From the NCBI GenBank assembly GCA_017937385.1, contig JAGBDR010000035.1, positions 1 through 64,000 on the forward strand: a stretch of 64,000 nt of DNA, in the 5' to 3' direction. The notes below the pieces were generated by a model. The model ran no database searches and was not told where the DNA came from. It saw nothing but the letters and a program-made list of their open reading frames with translations. Position numbers and translations under genes: made by a program. Numbering within the stretch: position 1 is the first letter of the stretch; each line of letters starts with the position of its first letter. This document shows, in pieces, positions 1 through 8,053 of the stretch. The stretch comes from Parabacteroides sp. GTDB taxonomy: Bacteria > Bacteroidota > Bacteroidia > Bacteroidales > Tannerellaceae.

Positions 1-73
1 GCGGAAGTAGCTCAGTTGGTAGAGCATAACCTTGCCAAGGTTAGGGTCGCGGGTTCGAGTCCCGTCTTCCGCT
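1..73 (+). tRNA. tRNA-Gly (GCC)
   Basis: Full cloverleaf: acceptor GCGGAAG pairs with CTTCCGC, the anticodon loop reads cttGCCaag, and the T-arm GGGTTCGAGTCCC is intact. No CCA is encoded. It is identical base for base to the tRNA at 232-304, so the two are recent duplicates or kept alike by gene conversion. Confidence 0.97.
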
Positions 74-94
74 CATCTCTTAAGAGAAAGGGAT

Positions 95-179
95 GCTCGA
101 ATGGTGGAATCGGTAGACACGAAGGACTTAAAATCCTTTGGCCATTGCGGCTGTGCGGGTTCAAGTCCCGCTTCGAGTA
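95..179 (+). tRNA. tRNA-Leu (TAA)
   Basis: Class II tRNA with a long variable arm. Anticodon stem aagga/tcctt encloses the anticodon TAA. The T-arm is GCGGGTTCAAGTCCCGC. The acceptor GCTCGAA pairs with TTCGAGT, with a G-T wobble at the first pair. It lies 21 bases after tRNA-Gly and is probably cotranscribed with it. Confidence 0.95.
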
Positions 180-196
180 CGAATGATTTCGTATAA

Positions 197-216
197 AGAT
201 GCATGGCCATGCATCT
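197..216. repeat. 20-bp perfect palindrome between tRNA genes
   Basis: AGATGCATGGCCATGCATCT is a perfect palindrome between tRNA-Leu and the second tRNA-Gly. It has the same skeleton as the core of the 28-bp palindrome at 62641-62668 (AGACGCACGGCCGTGCGTCT). The two differ only by paired C/T and G/A changes that keep both palindromes perfect. It could form a cruciform or an RNA hairpin in the tRNA transcript. Confidence 0.7.
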
Positions 217-231
217 CAACGATATATAATT

Positions 232-304
232 GCGGAAGTAGCTCAGTTGGTAGAGCATAACCTTGCCAAGGTTAGGGTCGCGGGTTCGAGTCCCGTCTTC
301 CGCT
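232..304 (+). tRNA. tRNA-Gly (GCC), second copy
   Basis: Identical in sequence to the tRNA at 1-73, with anticodon GCC and no encoded CCA. A T-rich stretch follows at 340-350. Confidence 0.97.
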
Positions 305-1001
305 CGCTTCCAAAAGGCCTCGTTATTCTTAGGAATAGCGGGGCTTTTTACTGTTTCAGCTTGGGCATTGCCGCATGAATGGACATCTTGTATCGGCGTG
401 CATAGCCATCCATTCCCAAACGGATGCCCATCCAATCTAAAACGGATGCTCTTCAAACCTCAAACAGATGCCTATCCCTATACATCCATTTGCCACTTTG
501 CCCGAAAAATACAAAAGTCTGCCAACTCTGCCAAGTCTGCCCGCCCTTATTACAAATGCATATATTTTGACAAAATCGCCATAAACAATTATATATCAAT
601 ATATTATCAAATAAAACCATTCTTGGATGGAATCGGATCATGCCTTTTTCACGGACAGAAATGCACATCCACCTATACAGAATCGGGAAGAAACCTGATG
701 AAAGAATGACACAGGACAGAACAGAGCTTTGTGCAGGATCGGAGCATTTCTGATTGAAAAGCAAAAGGGATAATTTGTCCGTGCATTTCACTTTATTTTA
801 TCGGGGATTTGGACAAAAAGAGGACAAAAACCACCATAATACGCTCATTACAAATACATTACAATAAATCCAATAAAAATAGTCTGTTACGAGAAAGCCC
901 CGGGCAGACTTGGCAGATTTGGCAGACTTTTGGCTATCTCCCAAACAAACAAGCCATCACAAAACAAACCGGTCAACCCAACACAAGTCCATGTAATTTC
1001 T
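305..1001. other. Gene-free interval with a 32-bp inverted repeat
   Basis: No convincing coding sequence; the open frames here lack recognisable domains. Positions 512-543 and 901-932 are inverted copies matching at 31 of 32 positions, each built from the phrase TTGGCAGA repeated. Around 373-470 short ggatgccc/gcatagccatcc phrases recur, similar in flavour to the ATGGGCAT hairpins elsewhere in the window. The interval separates the tRNA cluster from araC. Confidence 0.6.
512..932. repeat. 32-bp inverted repeat pair (512-543 and 901-932)
   Basis: The left arm reads CAAAAGTCTGCCAACTCTGC and continues to CCCG. The right arm is its reverse complement with one mismatch. About 357 bases lie between the arms. 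No TAnnTTTG box lies between them, so this does not look like an invertible promoter. It may mark the ends of a decayed element next to the tRNA genes. Confidence 0.75.
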
Positions 1002-1009
1002 TATTTTTG
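1002..1009 (+). promoter_or_regulatory. Promoter -7 box for araC-type gene
   Basis: TATTTTTG matches the Bacteroidetes -7 consensus TAnnTTTG and ends 18 bases before the ATG at 1028. It rules out the upstream in-frame start at 809. Confidence 0.6.
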
Positions 1010-1027
1010 CAAAAAATAGAGATCGAC

Positions 1028-1843
1028 ATGGAACAACTGAATGTATTCGATTGCTCGAACGTCCTCATCGCGAGCTTTTTCACCGACGACCAGGGCTGTG
1101 CCCATGAGAATCGGGAGCACACGCTTATCTATCTCTGTTCCGGAGAACTTGAGATCGAAGAACGCGGCAAAAAGACGATCCTGCATCCGGGCGAATGCGC
1201 TTTCATGCGGCGGGACAACCGGATGTGGCTGCAAAAACATGCAGACAAGGAACACCCTTACCGCTCCATCGTGCTGAAATTCACCAAACCGTTTCTGCGG
1301 GAGTTCTACCAGACACTTCCCCAAAAAGAGATTCCGTCGGAGGCGAAACGCGAGAAGGTGAGCCTGCGTGTGCTGCCGAACGACCGTCCCGACATCCGCA
1401 GTCTGTTTGAATCGCTCATCCCTTACTTCGATACGGGCGTGAAACCATCCGACGAAGTATTGAAGCTCAAGATGATTGAAGGGATTTATGTGTTGCTCCA
1501 CACGGACCGGAACCTTTATGCTTCCCTGTTCGATTTCGTCGACCCGTGGAAGATCGACATCCTCGATTACCTGAACGAAAACTACATGTGCGACCTGTCG
1601 CTGGAGGAGATCGCCAACTACACAGGTCGCAGTCTGGCCACTTTCAAACGCGATTTCGCCAAAGTGAGCGACCTGACACCTCAGAAATGGCTCATCAAAC
1701 GCCGCTTAGAAGCGGCACATGACTTGATAAAATCCGGTAAAAGACGGGTAACGGAAGCCTGTTTCGATGTCGGATTCAAAAACCTTTCCCACTTCTCGAA
1801 AGTCTACAAAGAGACATACGGCTATGCGCCCAGTATGATCTAA
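1028..1843 (+). CDS. AraC family transcriptional regulator
   Basis: A 271-residue regulator. Residues 1-150 form a cupin-like sensing domain of the AraC type (HPGECAFMRRDN region). About the last 95 residues carry the two helix-turn-helix motifs, with LSLEEIANYTGRSLATFKRDF as the first and VTEACFDVGFKNLSHFSKVY as the second, ending YGYAPSMI. The frame is open further upstream, but the promoter box just before 1028 and the start of recognisable sequence at MEQLNVFD favour this start. It is followed at once by a reductase cluster on the same strand, so it probably controls those genes. The inducer is not evident. The fold is secure; the target is inference. Confidence 0.88.
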   Translation: MEQLNVFDCSNVLIASFFTDDQGCAHENREHTLIYLCSGELEIEERGKKTILHPGECAFMRRDNRMWLQKHADKEHPYRSIVLKFTKPFLREFYQTLPQKEIPSEAKREKVSLRVLPNDRPDIRSLFESLIPYFDTGVKPSDEVLKLKMIEGIYVLLHTDRNLYASLFDFVDPWKIDILDYLNENYMCDLSLEEIANYTGRSLATFKRDFAKVSDLTPQKWLIKRRLEAAHDLIKSGKRRVTEACFDVGFKNLSHFSKVYKETYGYAPSMI

Positions 1844-1895
1844 GCCGGACAAACCGGAACATAATTCCCGATTGAACTTCACAGCAAACAAATTT

Positions 1896-1931
1896 GAGCC
1901 TCGCAGCAAAACTGTTGCGAGGCTCTCTCTT
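1896..1931 (+). terminator. Hairpin after araC gene / before acetyltransferase
   Basis: Perfect 10-bp stem GAGCCTCGCA/TGCGAGGCTC with a 10-base loop, followed by tctcttt. It sits 52 bases after the araC stop and directly in front of the next promoter box, so it is either a terminator or an operator site. Confidence 0.6.
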
Positions 1932-1939
1932 TACCTTTG
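1932..1939 (+). promoter_or_regulatory. Promoter -7 box for acetyltransferase-reductase pair
   Basis: TACCTTTG fits TAnnTTTG and ends 25 bases before the ATG at 1965. It adjoins the hairpin at 1896-1925. Confidence 0.6.
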
Positions 1940-1964
1940 CCGAAGAAGAACAAAGACAAGAAAT

Positions 1965-2534
1965 ATGGGAAACGACATTTTTACAAAAGATTTGAGCGGC
2001 GAACTAGTTTCGCCTCATGATGCAGGTTATGAACGGCTGATTGCCGACATCTTCGCCACCATGAAGACGGCAACGGAGATGAACACCGGTTACCGTACTC
2101 CCGAAGAGGTACACGAATACATGGGACAGATACTGGGTAAACCGCTCGACGAGAGCACAACCGTATTGCCTCCGCTCTACATCGACTACGGCAAACCGGT
2201 CACAATCGGCCAAAGATGTTTCATCCAACAGTGCTGCACATTCTTCGGACGTGGCGGCATCACGATCGGCAACGACGTATTCATCGGTCCGAAAGTCAAT
2301 CTGATCACAATCAATCACGACCCCGACCCCGATAACCGAAGTGCCACCTACGGACGTCCGATCGTGATCGAGGACAAGGTATGGATCGGTATCAACTCCA
2401 CAATACTGCCGGGCGTGAAAATCGGTTACGGTGCCATTGTCGGTGCAGGCAGTGTCGTGACGAAAGAGGTTCCGCCCATGACCGTTGTGGCCGGTAATCC
2501 GGCAAGGATCATCAAAACAATCGAAAAGAAATAG
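1965..2534 (+). CDS. Sugar O-acetyltransferase (maltose/galactoside acetyltransferase-like)
   Basis: A 189-residue left-handed beta-helix acetyltransferase. An N-terminal Mac-type helical segment (YERLIADIFATMKTATEMNTGY) precedes hexapeptide repeats such as ITIGNDVFIGPKV, and WIGINSTILPGVKIGYGAIV. NHDPDP supplies the catalytic histidine of the LacA/Maa family. The end (VAGNPARIIKTI) is standard. The start at 1965 is preferred over 1872 because the promoter box lies between them. It is two bases upstream of the aldo/keto reductase and surely cotranscribed. The natural acceptor sugar cannot be told from sequence; members often have broad or detoxifying activity. Confidence 0.9.
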   Translation: MGNDIFTKDLSGELVSPHDAGYERLIADIFATMKTATEMNTGYRTPEEVHEYMGQILGKPLDESTTVLPPLYIDYGKPVTIGQRCFIQQCCTFFGRGGITIGNDVFIGPKVNLITINHDPDPDNRSATYGRPIVIEDKVWIGINSTILPGVKIGYGAIVGAGSVVTKEVPPMTVVAGNPARIIKTIEKK

Positions 2535-2536
2535 AC

Positions 2537-3691
2537 ATGGAAGCAAATAAAGGAATCAACCGCCGCCGTTTTCTGAAAGCAACAGCGGCAATCGGTACGG
2601 CACTGGCGGTTCAGCCCGCAATCGATCAGGCAAAAGCCTCCCATACAACACGCCACGAAGAAAGTTCCTCAACCCTGAAAAACGTGGATATACCTTACCG
2701 CACATTAGGCACGGGCCAAGCGGCTTTCCACGTATCAGCCCTCGGTTTCGGCGTGATGGGCATGACCTACAACCGCAGCCAACATCCGGACAAACAAGCC
2801 TGTATCCGCCTGTTACACGAAGCCGTGGAGCGTGGCGTAACGCTTTTCGATACCGCCATTATTTACGGTCCGCTGACCAATGAGAATTTGGCGGGGGAAG
2901 CGTTAGCAGAGTTCAAAGGCAGAATCAACGTGACGACCAAATTCGGACACGAAGTGATCAACGGCAAAGGAACAGGACGCCAGGACAGCCGTCCCGCAAC
3001 CATCCGCCGGTATTGCGAAGAGTCGCTCCGCCGTCTGCGGCTCGACTCGCTTCCCCTGTTCTACCAGCATCGCGCCGACCCCAACGTACCGGCCGAAGAG
3101 GTGGCACAGACCATCGCCGACCTGATGAAAGAGGGTAAGGTGCGACACTGGGGCATGTGTGAAGTCAGTGCCGACACCATCCGCCGGGCACATGCTGTAT
3201 GCCCGCTGACAGCCATACAGAGCGAATACCACCTGATGCACCGGCTTGTGGAAGAAAACGGCGTGCTGGAGGTCTGCCGCGAATTAGGTATCGGGTTCGT
3301 ACCGTACAGCCCGCTCAACCGCGGATTCCTCGGTGGCGGCATCAACGAATATACGGTCTTCGACCCGCACAACGACAACCGCCAGACATTGCCGCGTTTC
3401 CAGCCGGAAGCAATACGGGCGAATATGCGTATCGTGAACGTGCTGCAACAATTCGGCCGCACACGCGGCATGACATCGGCACAAGTGGCACTCGGCTGGT
3501 TACTGCAAAAAGCCCCGTGGATCGTGCCGATTCCCGGAACAACGAAACGCTCGCATTTGGAAGAGAACCTGCGCACGTTCGATTTCAGCCTTACGGCCGA
3601 GGAGTGGCACGAACTCGAAACAGCCGTTTCCGCCATCCCTGTCGTAGGCGACCGTTACAATGCGGAACAAGAAAGGCAGGTCGAAGGCTAA
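2537..3691 (+). CDS. Tat-exported aldo/keto reductase
   Basis: A 384-residue AKR barrel. Residues 9-14 (RRRFLK) followed by a hydrophobic Ala-rich stretch make a twin-arginine signal, so the protein is exported folded, probably with bound NADP(H). The AKR tetrad is visible: Asp and Tyr in FDTAIIYG (about residues 105-110), Lys in TTKFG, His in YQHRAD. The cofactor-binding part near the C-terminus reads IVPIPGTTKRSHLEEN. It is close to the oxidoreductases that Bacteroidales carry with Tat signals. Two bases separate it from the acetyltransferase. The substrate is unknown; the neighbouring flavodoxin and CMD-cupin genes suggest a stress or quinone/aldehyde detoxification set. Confidence 0.92.
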   Translation: MEANKGINRRRFLKATAAIGTALAVQPAIDQAKASHTTRHEESSSTLKNVDIPYRTLGTGQAAFHVSALGFGVMGMTYNRSQHPDKQACIRLLHEAVERGVTLFDTAIIYGPLTNENLAGEALAEFKGRINVTTKFGHEVINGKGTGRQDSRPATIRRYCEESLRRLRLDSLPLFYQHRADPNVPAEEVAQTIADLMKEGKVRHWGMCEVSADTIRRAHAVCPLTAIQSEYHLMHRLVEENGVLEVCRELGIGFVPYSPLNRGFLGGGINEYTVFDPHNDNRQTLPRFQPEAIRANMRIVNVLQQFGRTRGMTSAQVALGWLLQKAPWIVPIPGTTKRSHLEENLRTFDFSLTAEEWHELETAVSAIPVVGDRYNAEQERQVEG

Positions 3692-3753
3692 GATTCTGTA
3701 AAATGGGTAACTTAATCTGTAATCCGTCTACATGTCATACTGCGAAAGTACTT

Positions 3754-3761
3754 TATTTTTG
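3754..3761 (+). promoter_or_regulatory. Promoter -7 box for the 3809-5735 operon
   Basis: TATTTTTG, 47 bases upstream of the ATG at 3809. It indicates that the three downstream genes can be transcribed separately from the reductase pair. Confidence 0.6.
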
Positions 3762-3808
3762 CAGTACAGTTAAGATCAGAGCAATATGGAATCTGATAGA
3801 CGAAGAAT

Positions 3809-4273
3809 ATGATCAGAACATCAATAAACCTACTGTTTCTATCCGGGTTGCTGTCATGCAACCCAACGGAGAACAAGCAAATGAATCGCATGGAAACGGA
3901 AAAGCAAACGATCGAGTCGCCCTCCATGTACGCCAAAGAACCGATGGCCGCTGACGGTATCGTGCGGTTGTCGAAAATCGAAGTCCATCCGGAGTATCTG
4001 GAGGAATACAGGAAATATGCGGCCGAAGTGGGCGAAATCTCCCTACGGACCGAACCGGGCGTACTGACCATGTATGCCGTCTGCGAAAAGGAAAATCCTT
4101 GCAGGATTACCATCCTGGAGACCTATGCGAGTCAAGCGGCTTACGAGAAGCACATCGCCTCCGACCATTTTCAGACCTACAAACAGGGAACGCTGCACAT
4201 GGTCAAGTCGCTGGTCTTATCCGACCAGACACCGCTCAACCCGGCAAACCGAATCAATAACTTCATCCAATAA
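3809..4273 (+). CDS. Lipoprotein with antibiotic biosynthesis monooxygenase (ABM) domain
   Basis: 154 residues. The N-terminus MIRTSINLLFLSGLLSC is a lipoprotein signal with Cys17 as the lipidated residue. Residues 50-140 form one ABM dimeric alpha-beta barrel: IVRLSKIEVHPEYLEEYRKYAAEV, then EPGVLTMYAV, then ETYASQAAYEKHIASDHFQTY, the usual order for YgiN/quinol-monooxygenase-like proteins. First gene of a tight three-gene operon (gap of 6 bases to the next). Family members act without cofactor on quinones or related phenols. Extracytoplasmic placement is seen in sequence; the reaction is inference. Confidence 0.85.
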   Translation: MIRTSINLLFLSGLLSCNPTENKQMNRMETEKQTIESPSMYAKEPMAADGIVRLSKIEVHPEYLEEYRKYAAEVGEISLRTEPGVLTMYAVCEKENPCRITILETYASQAAYEKHIASDHFQTYKQGTLHMVKSLVLSDQTPLNPANRINNFIQ

Positions 4274-4279
4274 ACAATC

Positions 4280-5095
4280 ATGAACCGCGTTATTTCAATC
4301 TTAGCATTCAGTATTTTAACATTCAATGTTATGGCACAAGAAAAGATAGTACAGACAGCCGGGCGCAACCAGCTTGGCGAGTTCGCTCCCAAATTCGCGG
4401 AGCTTAACGACGATGTCCTTTTCGGTGAGGTATGGAGCCGCACCGACAAACTCGGCCTGCGTGACCGCAGTTTGGTGACAATCACCTCCCTCATCAGTCA
4501 AGGCATAACAGACAGCTCGTTAGGTTTCCACCTGCAGGAAGCGAAGAAAAACGGAATCACCCGCACCGAGATTGCCGAAATCATCACGCATATCGGGTTC
4601 TACGCAGGCTGGCCGAAAGCCTGGGCGGCATTCCGACTGGCCAAAGAGGTGTGGGCGGAAGATACGACCGGTGACGATGCGAAAGCCGCTTTCCAACGGG
4701 AGATGATTTTCCCCATCGGCGAACCGAACACGGCGTACGCCCGGTATTTCACCGGCAACAGTTACCTCGCCCGCATTTCGTCCGAACAGGTTTATATCGC
4801 CAACGTCACGTTCGAACCCCGTTGCCGCAACAACTGGCACATCCACAAGGCAACGAAAGGCGGTGGCCAAATGCTTATCAGCGTAGCAGGCAAGGGCTGG
4901 TATCAGGAGGAAGGGAAACCGGCACAGGAGATTCTTCCCGGTACGGTCATCCATATCCCGGCCGGCGTGAAACATTGGCATGGTGCAGCCTCCGACAGTT
5001 GGTTCGCCCACCTCGCATTCGAAATCGCGGGTGAGAATACCTCCAACGAATGGCTCGAACCGGTAACAAACGAACAGTACGACAAACTGAAATAA
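4280..5095 (+). CDS. Secreted carboxymuconolactone decarboxylase-cupin fusion protein
   Basis: 271 residues. A cleavable signal peptide ends near NVMAQ. Residues 30-120 are a carboxymuconolactone decarboxylase-like helical domain (LRDRSLVTITSLISQG, and HIGFYAGWPKAWAA), but the CxxC of AhpD-type peroxidases is absent. Residues 165-260 are a cupin with metal-ligand histidines in NNWHIHKA and GVKHWHGA. This two-domain architecture is common next to flavodoxin and AKR genes in Bacteroidales. It lies between the ABM lipoprotein and the flavodoxin lipoprotein, with gaps of 6 and 7 bases. The role is unknown; a periplasmic redox or detoxification function is inference. Confidence 0.88.
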   Translation: MNRVISILAFSILTFNVMAQEKIVQTAGRNQLGEFAPKFAELNDDVLFGEVWSRTDKLGLRDRSLVTITSLISQGITDSSLGFHLQEAKKNGITRTEIAEIITHIGFYAGWPKAWAAFRLAKEVWAEDTTGDDAKAAFQREMIFPIGEPNTAYARYFTGNSYLARISSEQVYIANVTFEPRCRNNWHIHKATKGGGQMLISVAGKGWYQEEGKPAQEILPGTVIHIPAGVKHWHGAASDSWFAHLAFEIAGENTSNEWLEPVTNEQYDKLK

Positions 5096-5102
5096 CAACA
5101 AT

Positions 5103-5735
5103 ATGAAAAAGTTCTTATATCTCCTTTTTGCTATGTTAGTCACAGTAGAATCGAACGCCTGTTCTTCCGATAACGGACCAATGGACGAACTTCCGACAGA
5201 AACACCGGATAGCCCGAAGGCTGGAAAAACGCTTATTGTTTATTACAGTTTCACCAACAATGTGCATACCATCGTGAGCGACCTGCACGCGCAAATCGAA
5301 TCTGATATCGTGCGGATAGAACCGGCCGAGAAAGGACTGGATTATGCCGCCAACAACTATGCGATCGGCAGCACACAGATCCAGGCCATCCGGGACAATC
5401 CCGGCAACGCTTCCTCTTATCCGGCAATCGACCCCGTAGAGATCAAGTTTGAGGAATATAGTACGGTCATCGTAGCAGCCCCGCTTTGGTGGAGCAATAT
5501 GGCGGCTCCGTTGCAAACATTCCTGTTCAACCACGGTGCTCAAATGGCCGATAAACGAATCGCCTTGATCGTATCGAGCGCAAGCAGCGGTATCAGCGGA
5601 GTGGAGTCGGATGCCAAACGCCTGATTCCCGACGGGAACTTTTTGAAGCCGAGCCTTTGGATCCGCTCCTCCCAAACCGCCAACTGCCATTCGATGATAG
5701 CGGAATGGTTAGGGAAGATCGGGTACAGGAAATAA
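5103..5735 (+). CDS. Flavodoxin-like lipoprotein
   Basis: 210 residues. The N-terminus ends in ESNAC, a weak lipobox with Cys20. After a Pro-rich linker, residues 40-208 are a long-chain flavodoxin: TLIVYYSFTNNVHT is the FMN phosphate loop, APLWWSNMAAPLQTFL the second FMN loop. Last gene of the operon. An exported flavodoxin would need FMN loaded before or after export, which is unusual but recurrent in this phylum. Its partner may be the ABM or CMD-cupin protein alongside. Confidence 0.88.
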   Translation: MKKFLYLLFAMLVTVESNACSSDNGPMDELPTETPDSPKAGKTLIVYYSFTNNVHTIVSDLHAQIESDIVRIEPAEKGLDYAANNYAIGSTQIQAIRDNPGNASSYPAIDPVEIKFEEYSTVIVAAPLWWSNMAAPLQTFLFNHGAQMADKRIALIVSSASSGISGVESDAKRLIPDGNFLKPSLWIRSSQTANCHSMIAEWLGKIGYRK

Positions 5736-5741
5736 TAAGGA

Positions 5742-5800
5742 ATGTGTCAAAACCGCTTTGCTCCTACGTCAAACGCAAGGATCAAGTAGTTTTGACACAT
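5742..5800 (+). terminator. Hairpin closing the flavodoxin operon
   Basis: Inverted arms ATGTGTCAAAAC (5742-5753) and GTTTTGACACAT (5789-5800) lie 6 bases after the stop. The TGTGTCAAAA ends resemble the outer ends of the composite repeat elements at 7803 and 28917, so this may be a reduced copy that serves as a terminator. Confidence 0.6.
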
Positions 5801-5825
5801 CTCTTTCGCATTGTCCCCGATGCCA

Positions 5826-6215
5826 TTACTCCGTTATTTCTATATAATTGCCCTCAGGATCAGCAACAGCACATTCATAATAGCCGTCACCTGTAGTTCG
5901 TGGATTACTCAATATCGTGATGCCATTTTCCTTGAATCGTCTTGCCATGTTATCAACATTCTCCCTGCTGCCTACCGAGATGGCAAAATGAGCCAAACCT
6001 TTCAGATCGCCTCTGCTTGCCGGAGCGTCTTTTCCGGGTATGTTCATGATTTCAATACGCGTTTCTCCTTCTTCAAAAGATAGAAAATAAGAACTGAATC
6101 CTTTTTTGGGATTGACATACTTGTCATTGCACGACATATTGAAATACATCATGTAGAACCTGCGTAGCAGTTCTATATCCTCAGCCCAAATAGCAATATG
6201 GTCTATCTTCATCAT
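5826..6215 (-). CDS. VOC family protein (glyoxalase/dioxygenase superfamily)
   Basis: 129 residues, the usual size of a single VOC unit with two beta-alpha-beta-beta-beta modules. Likely metal ligands: His in KIDHIAIW, Glu in TRIEIMN, His in LAHFAISV, Glu in NYIEITE, the pattern of glyoxalase I-like enzymes. The last module reads DPEGNYIEI, diagnostic of the fold. It is 16 bases downstream of the DUF1349 gene on the same strand and probably cotranscribed. The substrate is not predictable. Confidence 0.88.
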   Translation of the reverse strand: MMKIDHIAIWAEDIELLRRFYMMYFNMSCNDKYVNPKKGFSSYFLSFEEGETRIEIMNIPGKDAPASRGDLKGLAHFAISVGSRENVDNMARRFKENGITILSNPRTTGDGYYECAVADPEGNYIEITE

Positions 6216-6231
6216 AATTTATGTTGTATAC

Positions 6232-6894
6232 TCATTCATTATTTGCAGCATTATTCATCAACCATTGTGTCCTTCGTGAGTCCGGCAAATGTTTGATAGA
6301 AAAACCTTCAAATTGCGCTTTGAAACCGTCTCCATCCGGAGAGGCTCCCATCATGCCGACCTTTACAGGATGATTGTCTTGGAGCCACGCATTACGCATC
6401 ATAATATATTTTCGGTCATCAAATGAATAGAAAATCTCCACAGCATCTAACTTACGGATAGCTTTGATCCATACAAAAGGTACGGCGTTATCCAAAGGAA
6501 TGATACTCCAGTCGCTTGTGTGATGAGTCACAACTGTACTCAGATTATATTTTCCATCCACAAACTCAATGCCGGCCTTGATATAATTCTCATGATCGAT
6601 ACGCAACATCAATCCAGCCTGGTCAAAACGAGTTTTGTAGTCACCAGATATTTTCACCTTTACCTCAAACTCTCCTCCCTGCAAAGCATATAAAAACGGA
6701 GCGTCATCAACTGTAAATCCATAATGGGAGATACGCCAGTAATCGGTTTGGGGTGTGACACGCATCATAAGGGAGTTACCCTCAATCTTCCAACAACCGG
6801 GTTCGTTGAACCACTGCATTTTTTCCAATGTTTGCGACATAGAGGTAAAGGATGCGAAAAACATCAATCCGCTTATTAACAGTGTTTTCATCAT
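6232..6894 (-). CDS. Secreted DUF1349 protein
   Basis: About 220 residues from the MMKTLLIS start, which gives a clean signal peptide ending near SMSQT. An in-frame start at 6930 adds 12 residues. The body is a concanavalin-like beta-sandwich of the DUF1349 family: EPGCWKIEGNSLMMRVTPQTDYW at the front, GLMLRIDHENYIKAGIEFVDG in the middle, and VGMMGASPDGDGFKAQFEGFSI at the end. The family is related to glycan-binding or glycosidase-like sandwiches; catalytic activity is not established. Transcribed divergently from the LuxR-type regulator at 7034. Confidence 0.82.
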   Translation of the reverse strand: MMKTLLISGLMFFASFTSMSQTLEKMQWFNEPGCWKIEGNSLMMRVTPQTDYWRISHYGFTVDDAPFLYALQGGEFEVKVKISGDYKTRFDQAGLMLRIDHENYIKAGIEFVDGKYNLSTVVTHHTSDWSIIPLDNAVPFVWIKAIRKLDAVEIFYSFDDRKYIMMRNAWLQDNHPVKVGMMGASPDGDGFKAQFEGFSIKHLPDSRRTQWLMNNAANNE

Positions 6895-6971
6895 TGCATA
6901 TTTTTTAATGCCAAACATATAAATAACCATTTCTTATTATTACCTTTACATGAGGTAATGTATTGATGGCG

Positions 6972-6979
6972 CAAAGGTA
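6972..6979 (-). promoter_or_regulatory. Promoter -7 box for DUF1349-VOC operon
   Basis: TACCTTTG on the minus strand, 78 bases before the chosen start, in the divergent region with the LuxR-type gene. Confidence 0.55.
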
Positions 6980-7033
6980 ACGCTTCATCAAAGGACTGGC
7001 AATACTGATTTATAACCATTTTTAAGACAGCAA

Positions 7034-7789
7034 ATGAATACAAGAGATGAGCTAAGTGACAGATTTCTGCTACAAGACTTTGGAAGTTGCGACAAAATCT
7101 CAAGAGAAGTGGACAGATTTAAAATATTTGCTTCCGGATATGCCCAAATAGAAAATGCCATCGCTGTATTGAGCGATTTAAAAGAGCACACAAGTTATAT
7201 TTATTATGGAGGGATGGCATCCATTTTGGGTCTATGTCCAAATAGCGAATCTAACCTTATCGATTCGATCTGGGAGGAAGATATTTTCAGATGCATTTCT
7301 GCTAAGGACTTGGAGAGAAAACATTTGGATGAACTAAAGTTTATTCACTTTTTGAGAAACAACCCGCAACCGTGTTACTCTCGCTATTATCTTACCAACG
7401 TTTTGTCAATGATAGGGAAAGACGGTAGCGAGTACCTTGTCCGACATAGAGTATTTTATGTCGGCGTAGAGCCTAACGGGAGTATCAGATTGGCATTATG
7501 TCTCTATAATTTGACTGATGACAAAGCGAACCGAGAAAGCTATATATGCGATTCACTCTCCGGTAAAATCATTTCTTTAGAACAACAGGACTACAACGAT
7601 TTGCTTTCAAGGAGAGAGAAAGAGATACTTAGACTCATTAACCAAGGGTTGTCAAGCAAAGAAATATCAGAAAACATTTCCATTAGTATACACACGGTGA
7701 ACAGACACAGACAAAATATATTATCGAAATTATGTGCTGTGAATTCTATTGAAGCTTGCAGGATTGCAAAGCAATTGGAACTTATATAG
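7034..7789 (+). CDS. LuxR-type helix-turn-helix transcriptional regulator
   Basis: 251 residues. The C-terminal 65 residues are a LuxR/GerE domain: LSRREKEILRLINQGLSSKE, ISENISISIHTVNRHRQNIL, SKLCAVNSIEACRIA. The N-terminal 180 residues have no REC aspartate pattern and resemble the PAS-like sensory region found in Bacteroidales LuxR proteins. It is AT-rich compared with the genes to the left. Divergent from the DUF1349-VOC pair, so it plausibly regulates that pair. The signal is unknown. Confidence 0.85.
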   Translation: MNTRDELSDRFLLQDFGSCDKISREVDRFKIFASGYAQIENAIAVLSDLKEHTSYIYYGGMASILGLCPNSESNLIDSIWEEDIFRCISAKDLERKHLDELKFIHFLRNNPQPCYSRYYLTNVLSMIGKDGSEYLVRHRVFYVGVEPNGSIRLALCLYNLTDDKANRESYICDSLSGKIISLEQQDYNDLLSRREKEILRLINQGLSSKEISENISISIHTVNRHRQNILSKLCAVNSIEACRIAKQLELI

Positions 7790-7802
7790 TAAGAATGGTA
7801 CT

Positions 7803-8025
7803 ATGTCGAAAAGCGCTGTAGGCGCTTCGCATAATAGCCCGGGGGTTCAACCCCGGGACTTATGTTCCCTCACCCCGTTGGCGCCCTGTAAGGGTGCTGC
7901 TATTCGTTAATGACTTATATTCATTGCTGTACCCTTACAGGGTGCAAACTTGACGGGAAAGATACACCTCCCCAGGTTGAAACCTGAGGCTATTATGCAA
8001 GGCACCTACAGTGCCTTTCGACACA
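7803..8025 (+). repeat. Composite palindromic repeat element, copy A
   Basis: About 220 bases with nested inverted repeats. The outer arms (TGTCGAAAAGCGCTGTAGGC and the reverse complement at the right end) continue into a TAATAGCCC...GGTT hairpin on each side. The inner arms CCCTGTAAGGGTGCTGC and GTACCCTTACAGGGTGC span 7881-7945. No ORF. Copy B (28917-29137) is the same element in the opposite orientation; copy C (52998-53145) lacks its left outer arm. It fills the gap between the convergent LuxR-type and nfnB genes. It resembles REP/MITE-like elements mobilised in trans; the mobilising enzyme is not in the window. Confidence 0.85.
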
Positions 8026-8053
8026 CCTCCATCGCTTTATATATAGATATCTT

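Noticed and set aside
263..791. Open frames over the second tRNA-Gly and the interval after it
   Set aside because: One begins inside the tRNA, neither has recognisable domains, and both cross the inverted repeat arm at 512-543.
512..932. Possibility that this inverted repeat is a third invertible promoter
   Set aside because: The araC promoter box (1002-1009) lies outside the arms, nothing like TAnnTTTG is inside, and the arms lack the AGTYYYN4GDACT motif.
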